Assembly (NCBI RefSeq): GCF_002575655.3
Contig: NC_053039.3
Coordinates: forward strand, 239,794,622-239,858,621
Reading direction: 5' to 3'
Source of the DNA: Aegilops tauschii subsp. strangulata
Taxonomy: Eukaryota; Streptophyta; Magnoliopsida; Poales; Poaceae
Length of the DNA stretch: 64,000 nt
Positions 11,201 through 22,953 of the stretch are shown here, one piece after another. Below the pieces are notes generated by a model that worked only from the letters and a program-made list of their open reading frames with translations, was not told the DNA's origin and did no database searches. The translations under genes were made by a program, and so were the position numbers. The first letter of the stretch is position 1. Each line of letters opens with the position of its first letter.

Positions 11201-14021
11201 TGTCACAGCCCCAGATCAGCCCTTGCTTGACTTCTCTTGCATCCATGCATCATGTTTAAATTCAAATGAAATTTGAATTGAGGAATTTTCAAGCCTCAGA
11301 AACCTTTTAAAAATGATCAACATTAAAATCTTCTCAAAGAAGCCCAAGAAAATGTTCCTGTTAAACCTTGAAAAATATTGGCAAGAATAACATTCAAACC
11401 AATATTTTTGGAATCACAGAAATATTTATTTTGGGCCTTTTTGAATTAAATCAATGACATATTTGGGTTGGATTTATTTCTGTTACATAAGAAATAAAGT
11501 TCATATATTTTTGTGAGTTGCCTGTGACCTTGGACTAGTTTCTGAGCTCACATAACAAATTACAGAAAGTTTAGAAAATGATCTGATGTTTTAAATCAAG
11601 TCAAAACAAATAGCAGAAAAATTAGAAAAGAGAAATAAAAGTCGGAAGAGAGAGAGAGAACCTTACCTGGGCCTTACCTGCAGCCCAAGTGGCTAGGCCA
11701 GCCCACCTGGCCCATGTCAGTCACCACCTACCTTTGCCAGTAGGCAGAGGAGGGGGACAGCGCACCGCCGCCGAGCACGCGCCCGCGCCACCTCCTGCTT
11801 CCCCGGCCCCTCCTGGCGACGCCACGACGACGCCCCGAAGCCCCTGTCTCCTCTCCCTCACTCGCTGCACTCTCTCCCCTCCCCTGTCCCTCTCGCGCGC
11901 ACACACCCGAGCGGAAGTGTCAGGCAAGCAAAACCCCCCTTGTTCATTCCGATACAATCCCATTCTCTCGCTCCTGCTCTCTTCTACTGCATTAGGACAA
12001 CATCGATTCAACTGTTACATGTTGCGGTAGTTGAACCCCTTTTCCTCTGCATGACCTGTCATTGCCACAGTAAATAGATGAAACCCACTAGCATGAGTAG
12101 GAGTTGTTTGAGCCCTGATGTGCCTACTCATTCATGCTTGTTTGTCATGCCTGCTACTGCTTAGAGTTGAGTCGGGTCTGATTCATCGGGGATGAATTGG
12201 AATGGTGATGAACATGTCCTACTGTGTGTGAGCTAAGTGTGTGAACACGATTTGGTAAAGGTAGCGGTGAGAGGCCATGTAGGAGTACATGGTGGGTTGT
12301 CTCATTGAAGCCGTCCTCAGGAACTGAGTTCTGTGTTTGTGATCCATGATACAGTTACTACCACGCATTGGGCCCGAAACCAATGGACCCTCTCGGCTTC
12401 TTAATCACCTTTGTCCTCTGTCCAGGAGTTGCAAGTAGTTTCTGGTGTTTGTAGTATGCTGGAGGCCGTGGACAGCGCTGACCGAGGGGTGGTCTGTGAT
12501 GCGGTAGGCACGTGGCACGGTGTACCGGGCGCCCGTTTGGTGTCTCGGGAACCCTGCACACATCGTTCGGGGCCGTATGTGGAAACCTCGGCCGGACTCC
12601 CTGCGGATGGAACCTGAATAGGCGATAAACCTGGACTAGAGACTTGAGTGTTTAGGTAGGCTGTGGCCGACTCCCTCGCCAGGCTTCCGCTTGAAGGTTG
12701 CCGAGGTACACGACGTGTACATGGTGGTAAGTGGCGAGAGCGTGTGTGACGAAGTACACCCCTGCAGGGTTAACATCATCTATTCGAATAGCCGTGTCCG
12801 CGGAAATGGACTTCTGGGTTGCCTATAACAGTTCATAGACAAGTGAAAGTGGATACTCTAAAATGCGCAAGATAAGCGTGAGTGCTATGGATGGCGTTCT
12901 CGTAGGGAGACGGGAGCGGATCCATAGTGGAGTATTGATATGGTGTTTAGGTGGACTCGTGTGCGCCACCTCAAAAGAGTTGCTAGCAGTCGTAGTTAGG
13001 ATAGCCACCGAGTCAAAGCTGGCTTGCTGCAGTTAAACTCCACCAACCCCCTTTGTTGATACCGATGCATATGTAGCTAGTTCTGATGTAAGTCTTGCTG
13101 GGTACATTTGTACTCACGTTTGCCTATTTTAAGTTTTGCAGAGAGACGCCAGTCTCGCTAGTAGTTCCGTGTGGACTTCGACGTTTAGCTTGATACCTCA
13201 GCTACGATCCTGTGCCCTCAGCAGGATCTAGTAAATAGTCAGGCTTCTCAGCCTTTTTCATTTGTAGATGTCTGTACTCAGACATGTTAAGCTTCTGCAT
13301 GTGCTTTGACTTGTATGCTCTGAATGTTGGGTCATGAGACCCATGTTTGTAATATCTGGCTCTTCGGGGCCTAATGAATAAATACTCTGAGTCATAGAGT
13401 CTTGTTGTGATGCCATGTTGTATTTGCACATAACGAGCATATTGTGTGTATGATTGAAATGCTTGGTATGTGTGGGATCCGACAACCTAGTTGTTTATCC
13501 TTGGTAGCCTCTCTTATGGGGAAATGTAGTCTTGTGCTTCCATGAGCCATAGTAGTCCGCTACAGCCCGGTTCACCGGAGTCCTGCTAGCCCAGCACTAC
13601 TGCTCCGGAACACTTGACTGGCCGGCATGTGATTCACTTCGTTCCTGTGTCTGTCCCTTCGGGGAAATGTCACGCGGTGACATCCGGAGTCCTGCCTAGC
13701 CTGCTACAGCCCGGGTTCCCGGAGTCCTGTTAGCCCAGTGCTACAGCCCCGATTCGCACGCTGCTGACCGACACGTTCGATGTTGATTCATGTATGCCTG
13801 TCCCCATACGTTAGTGCCGCTTTGGGTTCACGACTAGCCATGTCGGCCCGGGTTCTCTGTCATATGGATGCTAGCGACATTATCATATACGTGAGCCAAA
13901 AGGCGCAAACGGTCCCGGGCCATGGTAAGGCGACACCCGTGGGAATACCGTGCGTGAGGCCGCAAAGTGATATGAGGTGTTACAGGCTAGATCGGTGTGA
14001 CGTAGAATCGGGGTCCCGACA
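11201..14021 (+). mobile_element. Solo LTR, 2.8 kb, inserted in the LINE reverse transcriptase
   Basis: Begins TGTCACAGCCCC, ends GGGGTCCCGACA, and is flanked by a perfect TTTAT duplication (11196-11200, 14022-14026). No internal region, primer site or second LTR is present, so recombination between two LTRs removed the rest. Inside are an AT-rich first third, a GA/CT-rich part near 11650-11900 and a GC-rich end. Orientation is inferred from the GGTCCCGACA end, which normally precedes a primer-binding site. The superfamily cannot be decided from an LTR alone. Confidence 0.85.
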
Positions 14022-14845
14022 TTTATGGCGCAAGAAAACTGATACCGGGGTCAATTGTAACTCATTTGCGGCCTGGGACATGATCTATCGACCTAAAAAA
14101 CATGGAGGGTTGGGAGTGTTGAATCTACGTATCCAGAATGACACCATGCTGGTAAAGTTTTTGCACAAATTCCATAACCACCATGATATACCCTGGGTGA
14201 AATTGATACGGAACAATCACTACACCAGTGTAATCCCGCACGCAGTTGAACCATGTGGCTCATTTTGGTGGCGCGTTGTGATGCAGCTCAGCCCAATCTT
14301 CAGAGGAATCACTACAATTCAAATTAGAGTGGGTGACACGGCCTTATTCTGGAAGGATTGCTGGATGCCAAATATTCTAGCTGAGTCCTTCCCAAGAGCG
14401 TTCTCCTTCACCTCGCAAGAGGACATCTCGGTCAAGGATTTCCTGATGACCAAAAGCCTGCAATCAGTCTTCCATCTTCCTCTGTTGATACAGGCCCATG
14501 ATGAGGTGAGGGCAATGCAACTTGTAACCCTAGATACAGATATCTCTGGGTTGACCCATGTTGAATGGAGATGCATCCGGGGGGAGGGGATTCAGCACCA
14601 AAGCATTTTATGACTTCTACTTCAGAGATGTTCAGGCACATCCTACTTTTGCTTGGCTTTGGAAAGCCACCAGTGTCCCTAAGATCAAAGTGTTTGGCTG
14701 GCTCCTCCTGGTGGACCGACTCAATACTCGCAACATGCTAAAAAGGAGACACTACAACATTGGACATAACTTTGATTGCCTCCTTTGTGGAACCCACGTT
14801 GAAGAAATGGTCGAGCACCTCTTTTTTCACTGCACATTTAGCTGA
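14022..14845 (+). pseudogene. LINE ORF2 C-terminal part with zf-RVT-like region
   Basis: This continues the LINE frame after the solo LTR: AAWDMIYRPKKHGGLGVLNL, ALFWKDCWMP, then after a frameshift near 14580 AFYDFYFRDVQAHP and WKATSVPKIKVFGWLL. A Cys/His cluster follows (CLLCGTHVEEMVEHLFFHC) that fits the zinc-binding zf-RVT domain of plant LINEs. It ends with TGA after FFHCTFS. Downstream coding-like sequence is too decayed to assign. Confidence 0.75.
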
Positions 14846-15294
14846 AGGTGTTGGGTTTTGCTGGGCAGTAACTGGACCCCCCATGGAGACAGGCTGAAAA
14901 TCCTTGAAGATGCAAAAAACAATTACATTGGTCTATGTTCATGGACATCTTTCTGGTGGCAGCGTGGGGACTGTGGAAAGAGAGAAACAACAACCATTTT
15001 CATAAGATCCCCCCCCCACGTTGGCATCCTAGAAACAAAGATTCAAAACGGACTCTGGTAACCTACGGTATAGAGCAAAAGATAGGAAAAAGCAGTTTAT
15101 TACTGCCATTGTGAACTCTTTTGTGTAAACCTCCTTGTAAAACTTTTATTTACTTTAGCCTTTTTTTAGGAGGGAGTTTGTTGCCTCCCCAAATCTGTAC
15201 GCATGTAAAATGTAAAGCTTTCCCCCAAAAGGGGAATTATATAAATAAAAAAATGCAGTAGGAGCCTTTCCTACTGTTTGAATGGTCAAAAAAA
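14846..15294 (+). other. LINE 3' tail and A-rich terminus
   Basis: Decayed end of ORF2 to about 15125, then a 3' untranslated tail with T-rich and A-rich runs. It ends ATATAAATAAAAAAATGCAGTAGG...GGTCAAAAAAA. The short inverted AGTAGGAG / CCTTTCCTACT near the end may form a small hairpin, as seen at some LINE 3' ends. The boundary is approximate because the following LTR fragment also begins AAACTAACT. Confidence 0.55.
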
Positions 15295-15870
15295 CTAACT
15301 AGACTATATGATGAATCTCATCCAAGTGCTCACCGACCAGCGAGCCTACGAAGGAATTACTCACTCCTAGTGGGGAGCATCATGGAATTGGTGATGGAGA
15401 AGGGTTGGTGATGACGAAGAACGAAGACCCCCCTCTCCGGAGCCCCAAACGGACTCCAGATCTGGCCTCCCGATGAAGAATAGGAGGTGACGGCGGCTCC
15501 GTCTCATGGATCGTGATAATTCTTTCTCCCTGATTTTTTTCTAGAAAAATAGGATTTTATAGCATCGGTTTTTGGGTCTATGGGGCCACCAGGTGGGGAC
15601 AACGCACCTGGGCGCGCCTGCCCAGGCCGCCCCCACCCAGGTGCCCCCCTCTAGTGGCTCTTGGCTGCAGAAATTCTCATTGTTGCTATAAAAAATTCTC
15701 GCAAAGTTTCGTTCCATTCCGAGAACTTTTATTTATGCACAAAAACAACACCATGGTAGTTCTGTTGAAAACAGCGTCAGTCCAGGGTTAGTTTCATTCA
15801 AATCATGCAAATTAGAGTCCAAAACAAGAGGACGGGCGCTAGGAAAAGTAGATACGTTGCAGACGTATCA
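15295..15870 (-). repeat. Broken LTR, minus orientation, interrupted by the LINE
   Basis: Aligns with the upper-coordinate part of the LTR at 594-1987 (shared segments include CTCCGGAG...ACGGACTCCAGATC and AACAACACCATGG). It ends at the same terminus, GACGTATCA, at 15870. Only the 5' 575 bp of the LTR is here. The missing rest would lie left of the LINE, outside the window. This makes the LINE younger than this LTR. Confidence 0.65.
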
Positions 15871-16139
15871 CTAGTGGGACTAAGAAACCAGGTGTCAATT
15901 TAACGAGTCAACAAAGTGCCACGTCGACTATGCGTCTGGTCAGTAGGGTGCAATACGGTGCTTTATGGTGAGCTAGTGACCGTATAATCACCTCAAAACT
16001 ATATAGTGACAGTAATTAGCGTATTGTTACATACATTGACCGCCAGTGTATTTTTCTCGTTTCGAATTAAGCCATATTAACCGGAAAGGACACATTATGG
16101 ACTAGTACTACTTTGATCTGTCCCGTCAACTCGCTGAAT

Positions 16140-16330
16140 GAGGAGAAGCTTGCTTACTACGCCCTCTCCCTCGCCCACGCGCAGTGGCTCACAGGATGAG
16201 CAGAAGCTTGCTTACTACATACGCCTACGCCCTCTCCCTCGCCCACACGCGCAGTGGCTCACAGGACGAGGAGAGGGTTTTGACTACAGCGCCCTCTCCC
16301 TCTCCCTCTCCCTCGCCCTCGCGGTGGACG
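16140..16330. repeat. Tandem repeat, about 2.5 units of 58-70 bp
   Basis: Units start near 16140, 16198 and 16267. Each has a GAGGAGAAGCTTGCTTACTAC-like head (the third is degenerate), a CGCCCTCTCCCTCGCC core, and in the first two GCGCAGTGGCTCACAGGA. The third core expands to a CTCTCCCTCTCCCTC microsatellite. Confidence 0.75.
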
Positions 16331-16389
16331 TGCAACAATTCATACAGTGTCAGATTGCTAGAAGCATATTGTACTGTAGTATCATCATT

Positions 16390-16485
16390 GTTGGACCTTC
16401 CGAAGAGGCGAAGATCCAAGTGCAGGGTTCACATGAGTACAAACTGTTGAACCTCCCGAAGAGGCAAAGAGCCAAGCGCAAGGTT
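16390..16485. repeat. Two 40 bp tandem copies
   Basis: 16390-16429 and 16446-16485 share GTTGRACCTYCCGAAGAGGC and CCAAGYGCARGGTT with a 16 bp spacer. Function unknown. Confidence 0.75.
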
Positions 16486-16555
16486 TTATAGGAGTTGTCG
16501 TCCTAGTAGGAGTACTACAACTATAGCGAACGATGCTACTGTATAATGCCGCCAC

Positions 16556-18273
16556 TGTTGGAAATATGCCCTAGAGGCAATAATAAAATGGTTATTATTA
16601 TATTTCCTTGTTCATGATAATTGTCTATTGTTCATGCTATAATTGTGTTATCCGGAAATCGTAATACATGTGTGAATACATAGACCACAACATGTCCCTA
16701 GTGAGCCTCTAGTTGACTAGCTCGTTGATCAATAGATGGTTACGGTTTCCTGACCATGGACATTGGATGTCATTGATAACGGGATCACATCATTAGGAGA
16801 ATGATGTGAATGGACAAGACCCAATCCTAAGCATAGCACTAGATCGTGTAGTTCGTTTGCTAAAGCTTTTCTAATGCCAAGTATCATTTCCTTAGACCAT
16901 GAGATCGTGCAACTCCCGGATGCCGTAGGAATGCTTTGGGTGTACCAAACATCACAACGTAACTGGGTGGCTATAAAGGTGCACTACAGGTATCTCCGAA
17001 AGTGTCTGTTGGGTTGGCACAGATCGAGACTGGGATTTGTCACTCCGTGTGACAGAGAGGTATCTCTGGGCCCACTTGGTAATGCATTATCATAATGAGC
17101 TCAATGTGACCAAGTAGTTGGTCACGGGATCATGCATTACAGAACGAGTAAAGTGACTTGCCGGTAACGAGATTGAACAAGGTATTGGGATACCGACGAT
17201 CGAATCTCGGGCAAGTAACGTACCGATTGACAAAGGGAATTGTATACGGGATTGCTTGAATCCTCGACATCGTGGTTCATCCGATGAGATCATCGTGGAA
17301 CGTGTGGGAGCCAATGGGTATCCAGATCCCGTTGTTGGTTATTGGCTAGAGAGGTGTCTCGGTCATGTCTGCATGATTCCCGAACCCGTAGGGTCTACAC
17401 ACTTAAGGTTCGATGACGCTAGGGTTATAAGGAAGGTTTTTATGTGATTACCGAATGTTGTTCGGAGTCCCGGATGAGATCCCGGACGTCAGGAGGAGTT
17501 CCGGAATGGTCCGGAGATGAAGGTTTATATATGGGAAGTCCTTATTCGGTCGCCGGAAGTGTTCGGGGGTATATCGGTATTGTACCGGGACCACCGAAAG
17601 GGTTCCGGGGGTCCACTGGGAGGGTCCACCTGCCCGGGAGGGCCCTATGGGCTGAATATAGAGGGGAACCAGCCCCTAGGTGGGCTGGGCGCCAAACCCC
17701 CTAGGGCCCATGCGCCTAGGGTTGGGGGGAAACCCTGGAGGGGGCGCCCCCCTTGGCTTGGGGGGCAAGCCTCCCCTTGGCCGCCGCCCCCCTCTAGAGC
17801 CATCTGGAGGGGGCCGCCCCCCCTCTCCCTTGCCCCTATAAATAGAGGGGGGGTGGGAGGGCAGCCGCACCACATCCAAGGCGCAGCCCCTCCCCTCCCC
17901 AACACCTCCTCCTCCGCGTGATCTTGGCGAAGCCCTGCCGGAGAACTGCCACTCCACCACCAGCACGCCGTCGTGCTGCTGTTGGAGCCTTCTTACTCAA
18001 CCTCTCCCTCCTCCTTGCTGGATCAAGGCGCGGGAGACGTCACCGGGCTGCACGTGTGTTGAACGCGGAGGCACCGTTGTTCGTTTCTTGGATCGGATTC
18101 TGCCGCGATCTGAATCGCTATGTGTACGACTCCTCCAACCGCGTTCTTGCAACGCTTCCGCATCGCGATCTTCAAAGGTATGAAGATGCACTCCCCTCTC
18201 GTTGCTAGTAAACTCCATAGATTGATCTTGGTGATGCGTAGAATTTTTTTAATTTCTGCAACGATCCCCAACA
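16556..18273 (+). repeat. 5' LTR of the Copia element (1718 bp)
   Basis: Contains the promoter, with TATAAATA at 17837-17844 in a GC-rich segment, downstream of a very GC-rich stretch (17690-17830). Short proline- and glycine-rich reading frames in that stretch occur on both strands and are compositional, not genes. Confidence 0.95.
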
Positions 18274-19543
18274 GTGGCATCATGAGCTAGGTCTATGCGT
18301 AGTTTCTATGCACGAGTAGAACACAAGTTGTTGTGGGCGTCGATTTTGTCAATTTACTTGCCGTTACTAGTCTTATCTTGATTCGGCGGCATCGTGGGAT
18401 GATGCGGCCCGGACCGACCTTACACGTACGCTTACGTGAGACAGGTTCTACCGACTGACATGCACTAGTTGCATAAGGTGGCTAGCGGGTGTCTGTCTCT
18501 CCCACTTTAGTCGGATCGAATTCGATGAAAAGGGTCCTTATGAAGGGTAAATAGAAATTGGCATATCACATTGTGGTTTTGGCGTTGGTAAGAAACGTTC
18601 TTGCTAGAAACCTATAGCAGCCACATAAAAATTTGCAACAACAATTAGAGGACGTCTAACTTGTTTTTGCAGCAAGTGTCATGTGATGTGATATGGCCAG
18701 AAGGATGTGATGAATGATATATGTGATGTATGAGATTGATCATGTTCTTGTAATAGGAATCACGACTTGCATGTCGATGAGTATGACAACCGGCAGGAGC
18801 CATAGGAGTTTTCTTAATTTATTTATGACCTGCGTGTCAACTGGAACGTCATGTAATTACTTTACTTTATTGGTAACCGTTAGCCATAGTAGTAGAAGTA
18901 ATAGTTGGCGAGACAACTTCATGAAGACACGATGATGGAGATCATGGTGTCATGCCGGTGACGATGATGATCATGGCGCCCCGAAGATGGAGATGAAAAG
19001 GAGCAAAATGATATTGGCCATATCATGTCACTATTTGATTGCATGTGATGTTTATAATGTTTTACATCTTATTTGCTTAGAACGACGGTAGCATAAATAA
19101 GATGATCCGTCGCTAAAATTTCAAGAAAGTGTTCCCCCTAACTGTGCACCGCTGCGAAGGTTCGTTGTTCCGAAGCACCACGTGATGATCGGGTGTGATA
19201 GGTTCTAACGTTCGCATACAATGGGTGTAAGCCAGATTTACACACGCAATACACTTAGGTTGACTTGACGAGCCTAGCATGTACAGACATGGCCTCGGAA
19301 CACAAGAGACCGAAAGGTCGAGCATGTGTCATATAGCAGATACGATCAATATGAACATGTTCACCGATGATGACTAGTCCGTCTCACGTGATGACCGAAC
19401 ACGGCCTAGTTGACTCGGATCATGTATCACTTAGATGACTAGAGGGATGTCTGTCTGAGTGGGAGTTCATTAATTATTTGATTAGATGAACTTAATTATC
19501 ATGAACTTAGTCTAAATTTTTTACAATATGTCTTGTAGATCAA
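18274..19543 (+). other. Copia untranslated leader with primer-binding site
   Basis: GTGGCATCATGAGCTAGG directly behind the LTR is the primer-binding region. The next 1.2 kb has no coding frame. Such long leaders in BARE-type elements carry dimerisation and packaging signals; none can be pinpointed here by eye. Confidence 0.65.
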
Positions 19544-20209
19544 ATGACCCACGCTAATGTCAACCTCAACTTCAATGCGTTCATAGAGAAAACCAAGCTG
19601 AAAGACGATGGTAGCAACTATACGGACTGGGTCCGGAACTTGAGGATCATCCTCATAGCTGCCAAGAAAGCATATGTCCTGGAAGCACCGCTAGGTCAAG
19701 CACCCGTCCCAGCAAACCAAGACGTTATGAACGCCTGGCAAACACGTGTTGATGATTACTCCCTGGTTCAGTGCGGCATGCTTTACAGGATAGAACCGGG
19801 GCTCCAAAAGCGTTTCGAGCAGCACGGAGCATATGAGATGTTCCAAGAGCTGAAAATGGTTTTCCAAGCTCATGCCCAGGTCAAGAGATATGAAGTCTCC
19901 GACAAGTTCTACAGTTGTAAGATGGAGGAGAATAGTTCCGTCAGCGAACACAAACTCAAAATGTCTGGGTTGCACAACCGCTTGTCTCAGCTGGGAGTTA
20001 ATCTCCCGGATGATGCGGTCGTTGATAGAATCCTTCAGTCACTTCCACCTAGCTACAAGAGCTTTGTGATGAACTTCAATATGCAGGGGATGGAGAAAAC
20101 CATCCCTGAGGTATATTCGATGCTGAAATCAGCGGAGGTGGAGATCAAAAAGGAACATCAAGTGTTGATGGTGAATAAAACCACTAAGTTCAAGAAAGGC
20201 AAGGGTTAA
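19544..20209 (+). pseudogene. gag: Copia gag, ended early by a stop before the zinc knuckle
   Basis: MTHANVNLNFNAFIEKTKLK... is the typical start of this family's gag. The capsid part reads without breaks, including DDGSNYTDWVRNLRIILIAA and LPPSYKSFVMNF (about 20044-20076). A TAA at 20207-20209 ends it after KFKKGKG. The same frame continues KSFKKDGKG and reaches the CCHC knuckle CFYCKGNGHWKRNC (about 20303-20345), so the stop falls inside the expected gag-pol frame. gag would assemble the virus-like particle. Confidence 0.9.
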
Positions 20210-21235
20210 AAGAGCTTCAAGAAAGACGGCAAGGGAGTTGCCGCGCCCGGTAAGCAAGCTGCCGGGAAGAAGACAAAGAATGGACCCAAGCCTGAGACTG
20301 AGTGCTTTTATTGCAAGGGAAACGGTCACTGGAAAAGGAACTGCCCCAAGTACTTAGCGGACAAGAAGGCCGGCAACACCAAAGGTATATGTGATATACA
20401 TGTCATTGATGTGTACCTTATCAGTACTCGTAGTAGCTCCTGGGTATTTGATACCGGTGCGGTTGCTCATATTTGTAACTCAAAACAGGAGCTGCGGAAT
20501 AAGCGGAGACTGGCGAAGGACGAGGTGACGATGCACGTCGGGAATGGTTCCAAGGTCGATGTGATCGCCGTCGGCACGCTACCTCTACATTTACCTACGG
20601 GATTAGTTTTAAACCTCAATAATTGTTACTTAGTGCCAGCTTTGAGCATGAACATTGTATCTGGATCTCGTTTAATGCGAGATGGCTACTCATTTAAATC
20701 TGAGAATAATGGTTGTTCTATTTATATGAGAGATATGTTTTATGGTCATGCCCCGCTGGTCAATGGTTTATTCTTATTGAATCTCGAACGTGATGTTACA
20801 CATATTCATAGTGTGAATGCCAAAAGATGTAAGGTTGATAATGATAGTCCCACATACTTGTGGCACTGCCGCCTTGGTCACATTGGTGTCAAACGCATGA
20901 AGAAACTCCATGCAGATGGACTTTTGGAGTCTCTTGATTATGAATCATTTGGCACGTGCAAACCATGCCTCATGGGCAAAATGACCAAGACTCCGTTCTC
21001 CGGAACAATGGAGCGAGCAACCAACTTATTGGAAATCATACATACTGATGTGTGCGGTCCAATTAGCGTTGAGGCTCGCGGTGGCTATCGATATGTTCTC
21101 ACCCTCACTGATGACTTAATTAGATATGGGTATGTCTACTTGATGAAACACAAGTCTGAGACCTTTGAAAAGTTCAAGGAGTTTCAGAGTGAGGTTGAGA
21201 ATCAACGTGACAGGAAAATAAAGTTCTTATGATCA
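20210..21235 (+). pseudogene. pol: Copia zinc knuckle, protease and N-terminal integrase
   Basis: In order: CCHC knuckle (20303-20345); aspartic protease active site WVFDTGAVAHICN near 20441; integrase HHCC zinc domain WHCRLGHIGVKRMKKLH...CKPCLMGK near 20860-20980; and the first catalytic Asp in IIHTDVCGP near 21040. The protease cleaves the polyprotein and integrase inserts the cDNA. TGA at 21230 replaces what is CGA (Arg) in the usual FLRSDRGGEY context, a C-to-T change at CpG. The next frame segment resumes immediately. Confidence 0.88.
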
Positions 21236-21529
21236 GATCGTGGGGGAGAATATTTGAGTCACGAATTTGGCGCACACTTAAGGAAATGCGGAATTGTTTC
21301 ACAACTCATGCCGCCTGGAACACCTCAGCGTAATGGTGTGTCCGAACGTCGTAATCGCACTCTGTTTGACATGGTGCGATCTATGATGTCTCTTACCGAC
21401 CTACCGCTATCATTTTGGGGATATGCTTTAGAGACTGCCGCATTCACTTTAAATAGGGCTCCGTCGAAATCCGTTGAGGCAACACCGTATGAATTATGGT
21501 TGGGAAGAAACATAAGCTGTCGTTTCTAA
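21236..21529 (+). pseudogene. pol: Copia integrase core continuation
   Basis: SDRGGEYLSHEFGAHL and GTPQRNGVSERRNRTLFDMVRSM contain the second Asp and the catalytic Glu of the D,D,E core, and NRAPSKS and TPYELW follow. A frameshift near 21510 then moves the coding frame to that starting at 21496 (KKHKLSFLKVWGCDAYV). Confidence 0.85.
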
Positions 21530-22953
21530 AAGTTTGGGGATGCGATGCTTATGTCAAGAAACTTCAACCTGAAAAGCTCGAACCCAAGTCGGAAAAATGC
21601 GTCTTCATAGGATACCCGAAGGAAACCATTGGGTATACCTTCTACCTCAGATCCGAAGGCAAGATCTTCGTTGCCAAGAACGGGTCCTTTCTGGAGAAAG
21701 AGTTTCTCTCGAAAGAAGTAAGTGGGAGGAAAGTGGAACTTGATGAGATGACTCTTCTCGAACCAGAGAGTAGCGCAGCACAAGAAAATGTTTCTGTGGT
21801 GCCTGCACCGACTAGAGAGGAGGTTAATGATGACGATCATGATCAAGTTACCACTAAACTTCGTAGGTCCACAAGGACACGTTCCGCACCAGAGTGGTAC
21901 GACAACCCTGTCCTGGAAATCATGTTGTTAGGCAACGGTGAACCTTCGAACTATGAAGAAGCGATGGCGGGCCCAGATTCCAACAAATGGCTTGAAGCCA
22001 TGCAATCCGAGATAGGATCCATGTATGAAAACAAAGTATGGACTTTGACAGACTTGCCCGATGATCGGCGAGCGATAGAAAATAAATGGATCTTTAAGAA
22101 GAAGACAGACGCGGATGGTAATGTTACCGTCTATAAAGCTCGACTTGTCGCTAAGGGTTATCGGCAAGTTCAAGGGGTTGACTACGATGAGACCTTCTCA
22201 CCCGTAGCGAAGCTGAAGTCCGTCCGAATCATGTTAGCAATTGCCGCATTCTACGATTATGAGATATGGCAAATGGACGTCAAAACGGCATTCCTTAATG
22301 GTTTCCTTAAGGAAGAATTGTATATGATGCAGCCGGAAGGTTTTGTCGATCATAAGAATGCTGACAAGGTGTGCAAGCTCCAACACTCAATCTATGGGCT
22401 GGTGCAAGCATCTCGGAGTTGGAACATTCACTTTGATGAGATGATCAAAGCGTTTGGGTTTACGCAGACTTATGGAGAAGCCTGTGTTTACAAGAAAGTG
22501 AGTGGGAGCTCTGTAGCGTTTCTCATATTATATGTGGATGACATACTATTGATGGGAAATTATATAGAATTCTTGGAAAGCATAAAGGCCTACTTGAATA
22601 AGTGTTTTTCAATGAAGGACCTTGGAGAAGCTGCTTATATATTAGGCATCAAGATCTATAGAGATAGATCGAGACGCCTCATTGGTCTTTCACAAAGCAC
22701 GTACCTTGACAAGATATTGAAGAAGTTCAATATGGATCAGTCCAAGAAGGGGTTCTTGCCTGTATTGCAAGGTGTGAGATTGAGCACGGCTCAATGCCCG
22801 ACCACGGCAGAAGATAGAGAAAAGATGAGTGTCATCCCCTATGCATCGGCCATAGGGTCTATTATGTATGCCATGCTGTGTACCAGACCTGATGTAAACC
22901 TTGCTGTAAGTTTGGTAGGAAGGTACCAAAGTAATCCCGGCATGGAACACTAG
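21496..22953 (+). pseudogene. pol: Copia integrase C-terminus and reverse transcriptase
   Basis: KVWGCDAYVKKL belongs to the integrase C-terminal part. RT starts near 22000 with NKWIFKKKTDADG, KARLVAKGYRQVQGVDYDETFSPV and QMDVKTAFLNGFL, and has the catalytic YVDD at 22531-22542 and ACVYKK. It copies element RNA to cDNA. The frame stops at TAG 22951-22953 where the family has Trp (EHWTAVK), a G-to-A change. The 485-residue run between breaks is otherwise well conserved. Confidence 0.9.

Larger units (their letters stand above)
1988..15294 (+). mobile_element. L1-type LINE, split by two later insertions
   Basis: A non-LTR retrotransposon in pieces: about 40 bp at 1988-2027, then 7172-11200 and 14022-15294. 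The gaps are a Gypsy element (2028-7171) and a solo LTR (11201-14021), each flanked by a perfect 5 bp duplication of LINE sequence. Order is ORF1 remnant, endonuclease, reverse transcriptase, then a zf-RVT-type Cys/His region, as in plant L1 elements. The 3' end is A-rich (AAATAAAAAAA, then GGTCAAAAAAA near 15294). The 5' end is not in the window. Several frameshifts and stops make it inactive. It lies in the same direction as the window and is inserted in an LTR fragment that starts at 15295. Confidence 0.8.
15871..16555. other. Unassigned sequence between broken LTR and Copia element
   Basis: No gene recognised. The left part is AT-rich with no clear feature. The right part carries two sets of short tandem repeats (annotated separately). 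Its last five bases, GCCAC (16551-16555), are the left copy of the Copia target duplication. Confidence 0.5.

Noticed and set aside
11689..12030. Pro/Ser-rich frame in the 2.8 kb solo LTR
   Set aside because: Composition-driven, inside a well-bounded LTR, with no homologous motif.
13780..14613. 277-codon open frame across the solo LTR end and the LINE
   Set aside because: It is a chance fusion: about 81 codons come from the LTR and the rest from LINE RT sequence on the other side of the insertion boundary at 14021. It is not a gene in its own right.
17444..18218. Gly/Pro-rich open frames on both strands in the Copia LTR (and the same at 24429-25217)
   Set aside because: Both LTR copies show them because of a GC-rich noncoding stretch, and no family codes protein in its LTR here.
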